7,657 nucleotides of DNA from contig JAEXGX010000452.1 of assembly GCA_023450535.1 (NCBI GenBank), forward strand, positions 1 through 7,657. The letters are read 5' to 3'. The stretch is from Pseudomonadota bacterium (GTDB lineage: Bacteria; Desulfobacterota; Desulfovibrionia; Desulfovibrionales; Desulfovibrionaceae). The notes under the pieces are model-generated. The model ran no database searches. It worked only from the letters and a program-made list of their open reading frames with translations, and was not told the origin of the DNA. Shown piece after piece: positions 1 to 5,515 of this stretch. How positions within the stretch are numbered: the stretch's first letter is position 1; each line of letters begins with the position of its first letter. Made by a program: the position numbers and the translations under genes.

Positions 1-420
1 CTTATTCAGCGTGACATCAATGTAGGCCGTGTCATAGGGCACGGAGAAGTTCACGGAAAGCGCCCGCTTGGGGGTAATAGCCATACTGCCGATGATCATG
101 TCGAATTTGCCCGCGAGCAGGGCGGGGATGATGCCGTCCCAGTTGGTGGGCACGGGCTGGAGTTTTACGCCCAGATCGTCGGCCAGACGCTGCGCCACGT
201 CGATTTCAAAGCCGATGTACTTGCCCTGTTTGTCTTGCATGGCCCAGGGCACAAAGGAGGAAAAGCCCACGCGCAGTGTACCGCGTTTGACAATGGCGTC
301 CATGGCCGATTCGGAGGACGCAGGTGCGGCCTGAGCCGGGGAGGCGGCGGGCAGGGCAGAGGGAAGGGCGAGTCCTAATGTTACGAGGGTGCACAAGGCA
401 AGGTGTTTAACTTTGTTCAT
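1..420 (-). CDS. Polar amino acid ABC transporter, periplasmic substrate-binding protein (C-terminal part off window)
   Basis: The visible 140 residues are the N-terminal part of a family 3 extracellular solute-binding protein, which captures amino acids in the periplasm and delivers them to an ABC permease. The protein opens with a signal peptide: MNKVKH, then a hydrophobic stretch, then an Ala-rich region ending in SPAQA, with likely cleavage near residue 31. Family hallmarks follow: RGTLRVGFSSFVPWA (about 46-60), GKYIGFEIDVAQRLA (about 66-80), NWDGIIPALLAGKFDMI (about 93-109) and GSMAITPKRA (about 111-120), then FSVPY. The AAGGA ribosome site sits about 8 nt before the ATG. The gene lies 17 bp after the permease gene on the same strand, so both are probably translated from one mRNA. 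The remaining roughly 110-130 residues lie beyond the window edge. The exact amino acid is not determinable. Confidence 0.93.
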   Translation of the reverse strand, partial: MNKVKHLALCTLVTLGLALPSALPAASPAQAAPASSESAMDAIVKRGTLRVGFSSFVPWAMQDKQGKYIGFEIDVAQRLADDLGVKLQPVPTNWDGIIPALLAGKFDMIIGSMAITPKRALSVNFSVPYDTAYIDVTLNK

Positions 421-437
421 CGAAAGTGTCCTTAAAG

Positions 438-1199
438 TTAATGGATATGTTTTTCCAGCCACAGGGCGGGCAATCCCGCCAGCAGGGTCAACCCCAGGTA
501 GACCCCGGCCACCAGCAGCCAGATTTCAAAACTCAGAAAGCTTTCCGCAATGGCTTCTCTGCCGAGTAGAGTAAGGTCGGCCACGGCAATGGCGCTGACC
601 AGGGAGCTGTCCTTGATCAGGGAGATGATCTGCCCGGACAGGGGCGCGATAACACGGCGTAAAGCCTGTGGAATGATGACCAGACGCAGGGTCGGCCACA
701 TGCTGAAACCGAGGCAGAAGGCGGCTTCCCATTGGGCGCGCGGCAGGCTGATAATTCCCGCGCGGAAAATTTCCGCCATGTAACAGCCCTCGAACAGCCC
801 CAAAGAGAGAGCCGCCGAGGTTTCCGCCCCAATGCCCAGTGCAGGGGCCACGATGAAGTAGACAATGAACAGTTGCATAAGCAGAGGAGTATTACGTACC
901 GCGCCCAGCGCCATTCCGGCCAGCAGGCGGGCGGCAGGGGAAGGTGAAAGACGCATGGAGGCCAGAATGCCGCCGCTGAGCAGCGCCACGGCAAGGCCGC
1001 CCGCCACGACTTTCAACGTCAGTGCGAGCCCCTGCAACAAGGGGCCGGGGCTGAATGTGCCGTCCGACCATGTACCGATATAAGGCCAGACCCGGTACCA
1101 CTGCCAGCGGTAATTTTCCGCCGCGCCGTTCGCCACGAGCCAGCCCAGTCCGGCCATGAGGCAGAGCAGAAGAAGAGGACGAATCCGGCGGGCGATCAT
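438..1199 (-). CDS. Polar amino acid ABC transporter permease (HisM/GlnP family)
   Basis: This is a 253-residue inner-membrane permease that forms the channel of an amino acid importer together with an ATPase and the neighbouring binding protein. An N-terminal membrane segment (about 8-24) is followed by the family core: a membrane segment at about 55-80, RNTPLLMQLF (102-111, the usual R-x-TPLL motif), further hydrophobic segments, and the EAA loop that docks on the ATPase (EAAFCLG from 158, IIPQA ending at 179). LIKDSSL (194-200) is also typical. The start was chosen at MIARRI because AAAGGAA lies about 8 nt upstream. The open frame continues to 1469, but that extension overlaps the regulator gene. 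The length is normal for the family. No ATPase is visible, so it probably lies past the left edge. Confidence 0.93.
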   Translation of the reverse strand: MIARRIRPLLLLCLMAGLGWLVANGAAENYRWQWYRVWPYIGTWSDGTFSPGPLLQGLALTLKVVAGGLAVALLSGGILASMRLSPSPAARLLAGMALGAVRNTPLLMQLFIVYFIVAPALGIGAETSAALSLGLFEGCYMAEIFRAGIISLPRAQWEAAFCLGFSMWPTLRLVIIPQALRRVIAPLSGQIISLIKDSSLVSAIAVADLTLLGREAIAESFLSFEIWLLVAGVYLGLTLLAGLPALWLEKHIH

Positions 1200-1224
1200 G
1201 CTTGTTCTTTCCTTTTGAAGCAGT

Positions 1225-1782
1225 TTAACATTGTGAAATTGCTCTGGTACTATGGAGTGAGGGCGCGGCAGGAGCGTTTGGCCGTATATTCTCGCCGTCG
1301 TCTTCAGAAGGTTCTTCGAAAGAATCTGAAGAAAAATCCGCGCTGAGGTTGTCGGACATGCGGTGCAACAGGCGCATAGCCTGCGCTTTTTCTTCCTCGC
1401 TGAAGCCCTGCCACAGTTTTTCATACATGTCGTGAGAGATGCTCTCAAATGCGGCGCGTGCCTCCTCACCCTTTGCGGTAAGAGAAACCTGGCGTACCCG
1501 GTTATCCTCCGCTGAGGCTTCGCGCTGGATGTAGCCCCGGCTTTCCAGTTTGTCAGCCAGAACGGTCAGCGTGCTTTTTCTTCTGCCGATAAGTTGGGCG
1601 ATCCGGTTCATGGGCAGTTGATCTTCAGTGTACAGGCAACCGAGAATCAACCCATGCGAAGGCACCAGACCGGGCAGGCCGGCACGATCCAGTTCCGTTT
1701 TCAGAAATTTGTGCAAACCGTGTCTGATGCGGGAAATAAGGTTGGGAGCAAGGGATGGATTTTCCGGGTTGAGTTGAAACAT
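1225..1782 (-). CDS. MarR-family transcriptional regulator
   Basis: This is a 185-residue winged-helix DNA-binding protein that should act as a dimer on palindromic operators and release on binding a ligand. From the chosen start, an N-terminal dimerisation helix (about 11-32) leads to the helix-turn-helix: MNRIAQLIGRRKSTLTVLAD (58-77). The wing follows, with SRGYIQRE (81-88) and the conserved D-x-R motif in AEDNRVRQVSLTAKG (91-105). The C-terminus is unusual: after about residue 145 it runs into an acidic, Ser-rich tail (SSDSFEEPSEDDGEN) and a Pro/Ala-rich end, probably disordered. The start is uncertain. ATG at 1782 fits the family N-terminus, and an upstream ATG at 1830 would add 16 residues; neither has a strong ribosome site. 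It is the first gene of a probable three-gene unit with the amino acid permease (25 bp gap) and diverges from the membrane fusion protein gene, a classic position for a local regulator. Confidence 0.9.
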   Translation of the reverse strand: MFQLNPENPSLAPNLISRIRHGLHKFLKTELDRAGLPGLVPSHGLILGCLYTEDQLPMNRIAQLIGRRKSTLTVLADKLESRGYIQREASAEDNRVRQVSLTAKGEEARAAFESISHDMYEKLWQGFSEEEKAQAMRLLHRMSDNLSADFSSDSFEEPSEDDGENIRPNAPAAPSLHSTRAISQC

Positions 1783-1845
1783 GTGCGTTCTCGTGGTGCG
1801 AATGGAAGTGAGGCTTATGGTAGAAAGCATTTCGTTAGATGTCGA

Positions 1846-1868
1846 ACATTATTTTTCGCAAAAAATGT
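1846..1868. promoter_or_regulatory. Candidate MarR operator (imperfect 23-bp dyad)
   Basis: The dyad begins ACATTATTT and ends AAAAATGT, with its centre at 1857. Eight of the eleven symmetric base pairs match. MarR proteins typically bind AT-rich imperfect palindromes of about 16-24 bp close to their own promoter, and this one lies upstream of both possible starts of the regulator. The assignment as operator is inference from position and symmetry. Confidence 0.4.
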
Positions 1869-1989
1869 ATTTCTTGGCAAGTATTATTTGGCTGACCAGA
1901 AAATTTACCCCCGGAGAATACGACTTGGCCCATAACTTGCATTTTTTCTGTACCGGGGTGTAATCACTTCTTTTGAACATATTTTTGAC

Positions 1990-1994
1990 AGGAG
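1990..1994 (+). promoter_or_regulatory. Strong ribosome binding site for the HlyD-type gene
   Basis: AGGAG lies 7 nt before the ATG at 2002. It fixes the start of the membrane fusion protein gene. The GAACAT-ATTTTT motif ends at 1990, directly against this site. Confidence 0.75.
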
Positions 1995-2001
1995 AACCGT
2001 C

Positions 2002-3105
2002 ATGTCCGTATCTTCTTCTCCCCGTTCGCAGGACGGCGCTTCCCTGCTGGAACTTCCCGCCGTGAGCGGAAAAAGCGGGCGGCGTCGCGCAGCTTTTGTG
2101 GTAGTGCTGGTATTGTGCGCTGTGGCCGGGTTCGGGCTGCATCAATGGTTTGCCGGACGTGTTGTTTCGGAATGGGCCGCTGTACAGGGCGCTGAATATT
2201 CGTTGCGGGCTGCATCAGCGGGCAAGGTACTTCAGGTGGCGGTCAAGGATGGGCAGATTGTCGAACCCGGGGAGCTTTTGCTGGCGCTGGATCCTGTGCC
2301 GCTGGAGCGGGCTTTGGCCGAAGCCGAAGCCTCTTTGGATTTGGCCATGCGCGGCGGCGTACCTGCGGCGGGCTCTGACCCTGCCCTGCGCGAGGCGGAG
2401 GACCATGCCCGCCGTGCGTCGGATGCGGCGCGCCGGGAGGAAGAAAGCGCCCGAAATACTATGGAACAATGGACGGCTGAACACGCCCGTTTGCTGCTTG
2501 CCTTGCGCAATCCGCAAGCTTCCGAAGCGGAGCGGGCAGCCATAGCCAGAGAGGAAGCTGATGCGCGTGTGAACATGGAAGGTGCGCGGGCACGCCTGAA
2601 AGATTTCAGCGACATGCGGGCGGCGGCGGATCAGGAACTGCGGCGGCTGCATGATGCGGCGAGAAATACCCGGCCCGGCCCTGTTCAGGTGGAACTGTGG
2701 CGGACGCGGGTGGAAGAGGCGCGGGCTGCGCTGCAAAATTCTGTGCTGATTGCCCCGGTACGGGGCAAGATATTCTGGGTCAAGGCCGCGCAGGACGGAA
2801 ACGTCGCACGCGGCGATGAACTCATGAAAATTATGCCGCTGGAAGGGCTGTGGGTGGAAGCCCGTTTCGCTGCTGGAGCCCCTGTGCGGGAAGGGCAGCG
2901 TTGTATGGTGGAGCTGGATGGAGGGCCGGAACTGGAAGGCGAGGTGCTGGCCTTGTCGCGCGGAAACGCTCAGGTCACGGCGAAAATCGGTGTTACGGTG
3001 CCCGGCGCACCGGATACAGCCAAAGCACAGGGCGAGGCGGAAAGCGCCCAGCGGGCCTTGTATCCGGGGCAAACCGCGAAGGTCGTCATCCACACGACAT
3101 TATAA
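2002..3105 (+). CDS. HlyD/EmrA-family periplasmic adaptor (membrane fusion protein)
   Basis: This 367-residue adaptor has the usual layout of a protein that bridges an inner-membrane transporter and an outer-membrane channel. A cytoplasmic N-terminus is followed by one membrane anchor (about 30-47). The first half of a biotinyl-lipoyl-like domain follows (about 67-100, SAGKVLQVAVKDGQIVEPGE), then a long Ala/Glu/Arg-rich coiled-coil hairpin (about 101-246). The second lipoyl half (about 247-278, VLIAPVRGKIFWV and GNVARGDELMKI) and a beta-barrel region (about 283-363, ending LYPGQTAKVVIH) complete it. The start is supported by AGGAG 7 nt upstream. The domain order is canonical for HlyD_D23 / EmrA-like proteins. 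No MFS, RND, ABC or TolC-type partner lies next to it: downstream is a hairpin-filled gap and then a convergent gene. The divergent MarR gene suggests inducible efflux. What it exports is unknown. Confidence 0.9.
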   Translation: MSVSSSPRSQDGASLLELPAVSGKSGRRRAAFVVVLVLCAVAGFGLHQWFAGRVVSEWAAVQGAEYSLRAASAGKVLQVAVKDGQIVEPGELLLALDPVPLERALAEAEASLDLAMRGGVPAAGSDPALREAEDHARRASDAARREEESARNTMEQWTAEHARLLLALRNPQASEAERAAIAREEADARVNMEGARARLKDFSDMRAAADQELRRLHDAARNTRPGPVQVELWRTRVEEARAALQNSVLIAPVRGKIFWVKAAQDGNVARGDELMKIMPLEGLWVEARFAAGAPVREGQRCMVELDGGPELEGEVLALSRGNAQVTAKIGVTVPGAPDTAKAQGEAESAQRALYPGQTAKVVIHTTL

Positions 3106-3117
3106 TGGGACGGGGAA

Positions 3118-3140
3118 GATTATCTCCCCCGCGAGGCTGC
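3118..3140 (+). repeat. Imperfect 23-bp direct repeat, copy 1
   Basis: The copy reads GATTATCTCCCCC, then GCGAGGCTGC. It resembles 3253-3275 (GATTATC, a C run, AGCGGGGTGC). The two copies bracket the hairpin cluster in the convergent gap. Together with GGGGA just upstream, this copy can also fold into a small stem (GGGGA/TCCCC). Confidence 0.5.
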
Positions 3141-3151
3141 TGAAAAAGTCC

Positions 3152-3207
3152 TTGAGGGGGCTACTCGCCCCCTCAAACTCCCCTCGGCAGGGGCATCATG
3201 CCCCTGC
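3152..3207 (+). repeat. Two-hairpin intergenic element, copy 1
   Basis: The first hairpin has a 10-bp stem, TTGAGGGGGC / GCCCCCTCAA (3152-3161 with 3167-3176), and loop TACTC. A 10-nt C-rich spacer follows. The second hairpin is a perfect 21-bp palindrome with arms GCAGGGGCAT and ATGCCCCTGC (3187-3196, 3198-3207). The element starts 46 bp after the HlyD-type stop codon. No U-run follows, so it is not a textbook intrinsic terminator, though it may stop transcription or protect the mRNA 3' end. A second copy in opposite orientation lies at 5438-5489. Confidence 0.75.
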
Positions 3208-3208
3208 A

Positions 3209-3243
3209 CCCCCAATTATGACACTATGTTATAATTATGGGGG
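3209..3243. repeat. CCCCC / GGGGG stem-loop in the convergent gap
   Basis: CCCCCAATTAT (3209-3219) and ATAATTATGGGGG (3231-3243) can pair with a 2-nt bulge around an AT-rich loop. It directly follows the two-hairpin element, so the gap can fold into at least three consecutive stems. It may act as a bidirectional transcription barrier between the convergent genes. That role is inferred. Confidence 0.5.
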
Positions 3244-3252
3244 CCTGAGGGA

Positions 3253-3275
3253 GATTATCCCCCCCAGCGGGGTGC
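3253..3275 (+). repeat. Imperfect 23-bp direct repeat, copy 2
   Basis: This copy shares GATTATC, the C run, a GCG and a terminal TGC with 3118-3140. The rest of the gap up to 3339 is G/C-rich and holds only an 8-bp palindrome (GAAGCTTC, near 3298). I see no gene there. Confidence 0.5.
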
Positions 3276-3339
3276 GGGGCGCCTTTAGCCGTAGAAGTGA
3301 AGCTTCGCACGGATAATGAGAGCAGAGATGGGCCCCGGT

Positions 3340-5286
3340 TTATGGCCAATCTCGCAATGAGATATTCCTTCCTGCCATAATGCCCTGTTCAACCGCCGTG
3401 CCGACGAGTCCGGCCCGGACACCGTCGCCAATGACCGTTATCCGGCAGCCGGTTTTGAGCAGTTCATCCGTGAGCGTGGTCCGGGGTTTGGCTCCCGCGG
3501 CCAGAACCACGGTATCCGCCGGAATCAGTTCTTCCCGGCCATTCTGGCTGACGAGAACGCCTTCATCTGTAATTTCCTTCACGGTGGTGCTGGTTCGGAT
3601 CGTCACCCCGTTGCGGTTCAGGTCCTTGAGCAGATCCCAGCGCGGTACGACAACTTCATCGGTTGCGATTTGATCCAGCATTTCTACCAGCGTCACCGAT
3701 TTCAGGTTCGAGGCCAGGTGGTTCGCTGCTTCTGCCCCCACGCAGCCACCGCCGATAACTACAACACGGGAACCGGTATTTGCTTCTCCGGAGAGCGCCG
3801 CATGCGCGGTCACGACAAACGCCTTGTCCGTTCCGGGAATGCGGGGAATCACCGGCATGGCTCCGGGGGCGGCAATGATGACATCGGGGGATTCGTTCCG
3901 CACCATGTCCGGCGTCATTTCTGTCTTGTACCGTATTTCAACGCCCAGCCTGGCAAGCTGATGTAACTGCCAGTTGATGAAATTGACGATCTCGCCCTTG
4001 GCGGGCGGCACCGCACCCAGTCTGAACTGGCCTCCGGCCCAGCAGCTTTTTTCGTAGACCCTGACCTTATGGCCGCATTCAGCGGCAGAAATCGCGGCGG
4101 CAAGGCCGGCTGGTCCGGCTCCGATGATCATGACGTTGCGCGGGGTGTCCGTACGGGCGGGAAGGGCGAACGTTTTTTCAGATTCGCGCCCCAGAGACGG
4201 ATTGAGTACGCAGGTGATGGGCTGATTGGCGAGCAGATTTCCCACACAGCCGTGATGGCAGCCGATGCAGGTGCGGATATCGTCAAAATTCCCTGCGCGA
4301 GCCTTGTTCGGAGTTTCGGGATCGCAGAGGGACTGCCGACCCATGGCCACCAGATCCGCCTTTCCGCTCGCTATGATGCTGTCGCCCAGCCGCGGATCGT
4401 TAATGCGGCCGACTGTGATGACCGGAAGGTTGGTAATCTCCTTTATTTCTTTGGCAAAATCGGCAATCCAGCCGTGGCGGCAGTGCATGGAGGGGATAAC
4501 CGCGTCAAAGGAGCGGTATACGCCCGCCGTGACATGCACATAGTCGATGCCGGCCTTTTCAAGGCAGGGCACGATGGTTTTCGTATCTTCCAGCGTGCGG
4601 CCGCCCGTGACGAATTCATCTGCGGAAATGCGGAACCCTGCAATGAAATCCTTGCCGCACTTTTTGCGAATATCGGCAATGATCTCCAGAGCGAAACGCA
4701 TGCGGTTTTGCAGGCTTCCGCCGTAGATGTCCGTGCGTTTGTTGGAGTAAGGGGATAAAAACTGGGCGATAAGATAGCCGTGCGCGCCATGAATTTCGAT
4801 GCCGTCGAATCCGGCCGCTTCGGCGCGGCGCGCGCAGTCTCCGTATTGGACTACCGTATGGCGGATTTCCTCAATGGTCATTTCATGCGGCATATCCGGG
4901 CTGAACGGGCAGGGAATGGCCGAGGGGGCCCAGGGGGCGCAACCGATGACAGTTTTGCTGGTCTGGCGGCCGCAATGGTAAATCTGGGCAATCAGCACCG
5001 TGTCATATTTATGGATGCGCCTGGTGAATTCGGCAAATCCAGGGATTTGATCGTTGTTCCAGAGTCCGGGCAGGTTGGTAAAGCCCTTTCCTCGCGGGTC
5101 TACGGCGAAATCTTCGGTGATGATCATGCCGAAGCCACCCTTTGCCTTTGCTTCGTGGTAAGCCATGAATGTTTCGTTGACAGTGCCGTCGGCATTACAA
5201 TAGCAGGTGACCATTGCCGGGACGACGCAGCGGTTTTTGAGCACTTTTCCCTTCAATTCAACAGGACTGAATAAATGGGTTAACAT
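3340..5286 (-). CDS. OYE-type FMN/[4Fe-4S]/FAD oxidoreductase (2-enoate reductase / 2,4-dienoyl-CoA reductase / BaiCD group)
   Basis: This is a 648-residue, probably cytoplasmic flavoenzyme expected to reduce an activated C=C bond with NAD(P)H. An N-terminal TIM barrel (about 1-335) carries the Old Yellow Enzyme signature EIHGAHGYLIAQFLSPYSN (164-182), with H166, H169 and Y171 at the substrate-binding and proton-donor positions. It ends in a phosphate-binding MGRQSL (315-320). Cysteines C340, C343, C347 and C359 form the C-x2-C-x3-C-x11-C iron-sulfur motif. The C-terminal half has two dinucleotide folds: IIGAGPAGLAAA (387-398) for FAD and VVIGGGCVGAEAA (509-521) for NAD(P)H, then VIGDG (618-622). 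Length and domain order match enoate reductases and BaiCD/BaiH. The histidine of the true FadH dienoyl-CoA reductase (E. coli H252) appears replaced by Y258, which argues against a simple FadH. AAGGAG lies about 7 nt before the ATG. The substrate is unknown; the neighbours suggest a carboxylate. Confidence 0.93.
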   Translation of the reverse strand: MLTHLFSPVELKGKVLKNRCVVPAMVTCYCNADGTVNETFMAYHEAKAKGGFGMIITEDFAVDPRGKGFTNLPGLWNNDQIPGFAEFTRRIHKYDTVLIAQIYHCGRQTSKTVIGCAPWAPSAIPCPFSPDMPHEMTIEEIRHTVVQYGDCARRAEAAGFDGIEIHGAHGYLIAQFLSPYSNKRTDIYGGSLQNRMRFALEIIADIRKKCGKDFIAGFRISADEFVTGGRTLEDTKTIVPCLEKAGIDYVHVTAGVYRSFDAVIPSMHCRHGWIADFAKEIKEITNLPVITVGRINDPRLGDSIIASGKADLVAMGRQSLCDPETPNKARAGNFDDIRTCIGCHHGCVGNLLANQPITCVLNPSLGRESEKTFALPARTDTPRNVMIIGAGPAGLAAAISAAECGHKVRVYEKSCWAGGQFRLGAVPPAKGEIVNFINWQLHQLARLGVEIRYKTEMTPDMVRNESPDVIIAAPGAMPVIPRIPGTDKAFVVTAHAALSGEANTGSRVVVIGGGCVGAEAANHLASNLKSVTLVEMLDQIATDEVVVPRWDLLKDLNRNGVTIRTSTTVKEITDEGVLVSQNGREELIPADTVVLAAGAKPRTTLTDELLKTGCRITVIGDGVRAGLVGTAVEQGIMAGRNISLRDWP

Positions 5287-5351
5287 AACGTTCTCCTTAG
5301 GGTCAGACCTATTAATGGAGGTTTATCTCTGCTCTCTTCATCAAAAATTCT

Positions 5352-5379
5352 TTTATGGTTTGAAACATCTGTAATTCAA
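5352..5379 (-). promoter_or_regulatory. Candidate sigma70-type promoter of the reductase gene
   Basis: Read on the minus strand, TTGAAT (complement of 5374-5379) and CATAAA (complement of 5352-5357) are separated by 16 bp, each matching four of six consensus bases. The start codon follows about 65 nt later. An inverted repeat, TTTGAA (5359-5364) and TTCAAA (5375-5380) spaced by 10, lies across this promoter. A perfect palindrome, GTACATGTAC (5391-5400), lies just upstream. Both are plausible regulator sites. These are pattern matches only. Confidence 0.35.
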
Positions 5380-5437
5380 ATCATCAAGCTGTACATGTAC
5401 TGACACTTGCCTCACGTAAGCGTGGCCAAATGGGAGT

Positions 5438-5489
5438 CAAGGGGCTTAAAGCCCCTTGCGGGGAGGCCCGGAGGGGCAGCGCCCCTCCG
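5438..5489 (-). repeat. Two-hairpin intergenic element, copy 2 (opposite orientation)
   Basis: On the minus strand it reads as a 9-bp stem CGGAGGGGC / GCCCCTCCG with a 3-nt loop (5489-5469), a 10-nt C-rich spacer, and a perfect 21-bp palindrome with arms CAAGGGGCTT and AAGCCCCTTG (5458-5438). It begins 26 bp after the amidohydrolase-like stop codon. Layout, spacer length and second-hairpin length match the element at 3152-3207. There is no U-run behind it. It may end or attenuate the TRAP/amidohydrolase transcript, which would leave the reductase gene to its own promoter or to readthrough. Confidence 0.75.
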
Positions 5490-5515
5490 AATCTTAACGA
5501 AGAGAGCGTTTCATT

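Larger units (their letters stand above)
1783..2001. promoter_or_regulatory. Divergent regulatory region between the MarR regulator and the HlyD-type gene
   Basis: This AT-rich gap separates two divergently read genes and must hold both promoters unless one lies further away. A weak plus-strand sigma70-like pair is TTGCAT (1937-1942), 16 bp, TGTAAT (1959-1964), in front of the HlyD-type gene. On the minus strand TTGCCA (complement of 1874-1879) could serve as a -35 for the regulator, but the -10 is poor. CTTGGCAAG at 1873-1881 is a short palindrome. The region also holds the dyad and the repeated motif described separately. The promoter calls are weak pattern matches. The divergent layout itself is clear. 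Confidence 0.55.

Noticed and set aside
1200..1469. N-terminal extension of the ABC permease frame to 1469
   Set aside because: The extra residues are Arg/Cys-rich, overlap the regulator gene in another frame and lack permease features. The Met at 1199 has a good ribosome site.
1985..1990. TTGACA, a perfect -35 box, just before the HlyD-type gene
   Set aside because: It overlaps the ribosome binding site of that gene, so a promoter there would start transcription inside the coding region. It is probably part of the repeated GAACAT-ATTTTT motif.
2215..3093. A 292-codon open frame antisense to the HlyD-type gene
   Set aside because: It is a high-GC shadow of a clearly canonical gene. The translation is low-complexity Arg/Pro/His-rich, with no domain or ribosome site.
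3136..3150. GCTGCTGAAAAAGTCC, resembling ends of some insertion sequences, with GCTGAAAAAG again near 6405-6414
   Set aside because: The shared core is only about 10 bases. There is no transposase, matching inverted end or target duplication, so an insertion sequence cannot be supported.
3106..3339. CRISPR array or tandem repeat in the convergent gap
   Set aside because: There are only two imperfect direct repeats about 112 bp apart with hairpins between. Spacer-repeat periodicity is absent.
4069..4758. A 229-codon open frame antisense to the reductase
   Set aside because: It is a shadow frame. The minus strand carries the full OYE/[4Fe-4S]/FAD domain series without interruption.
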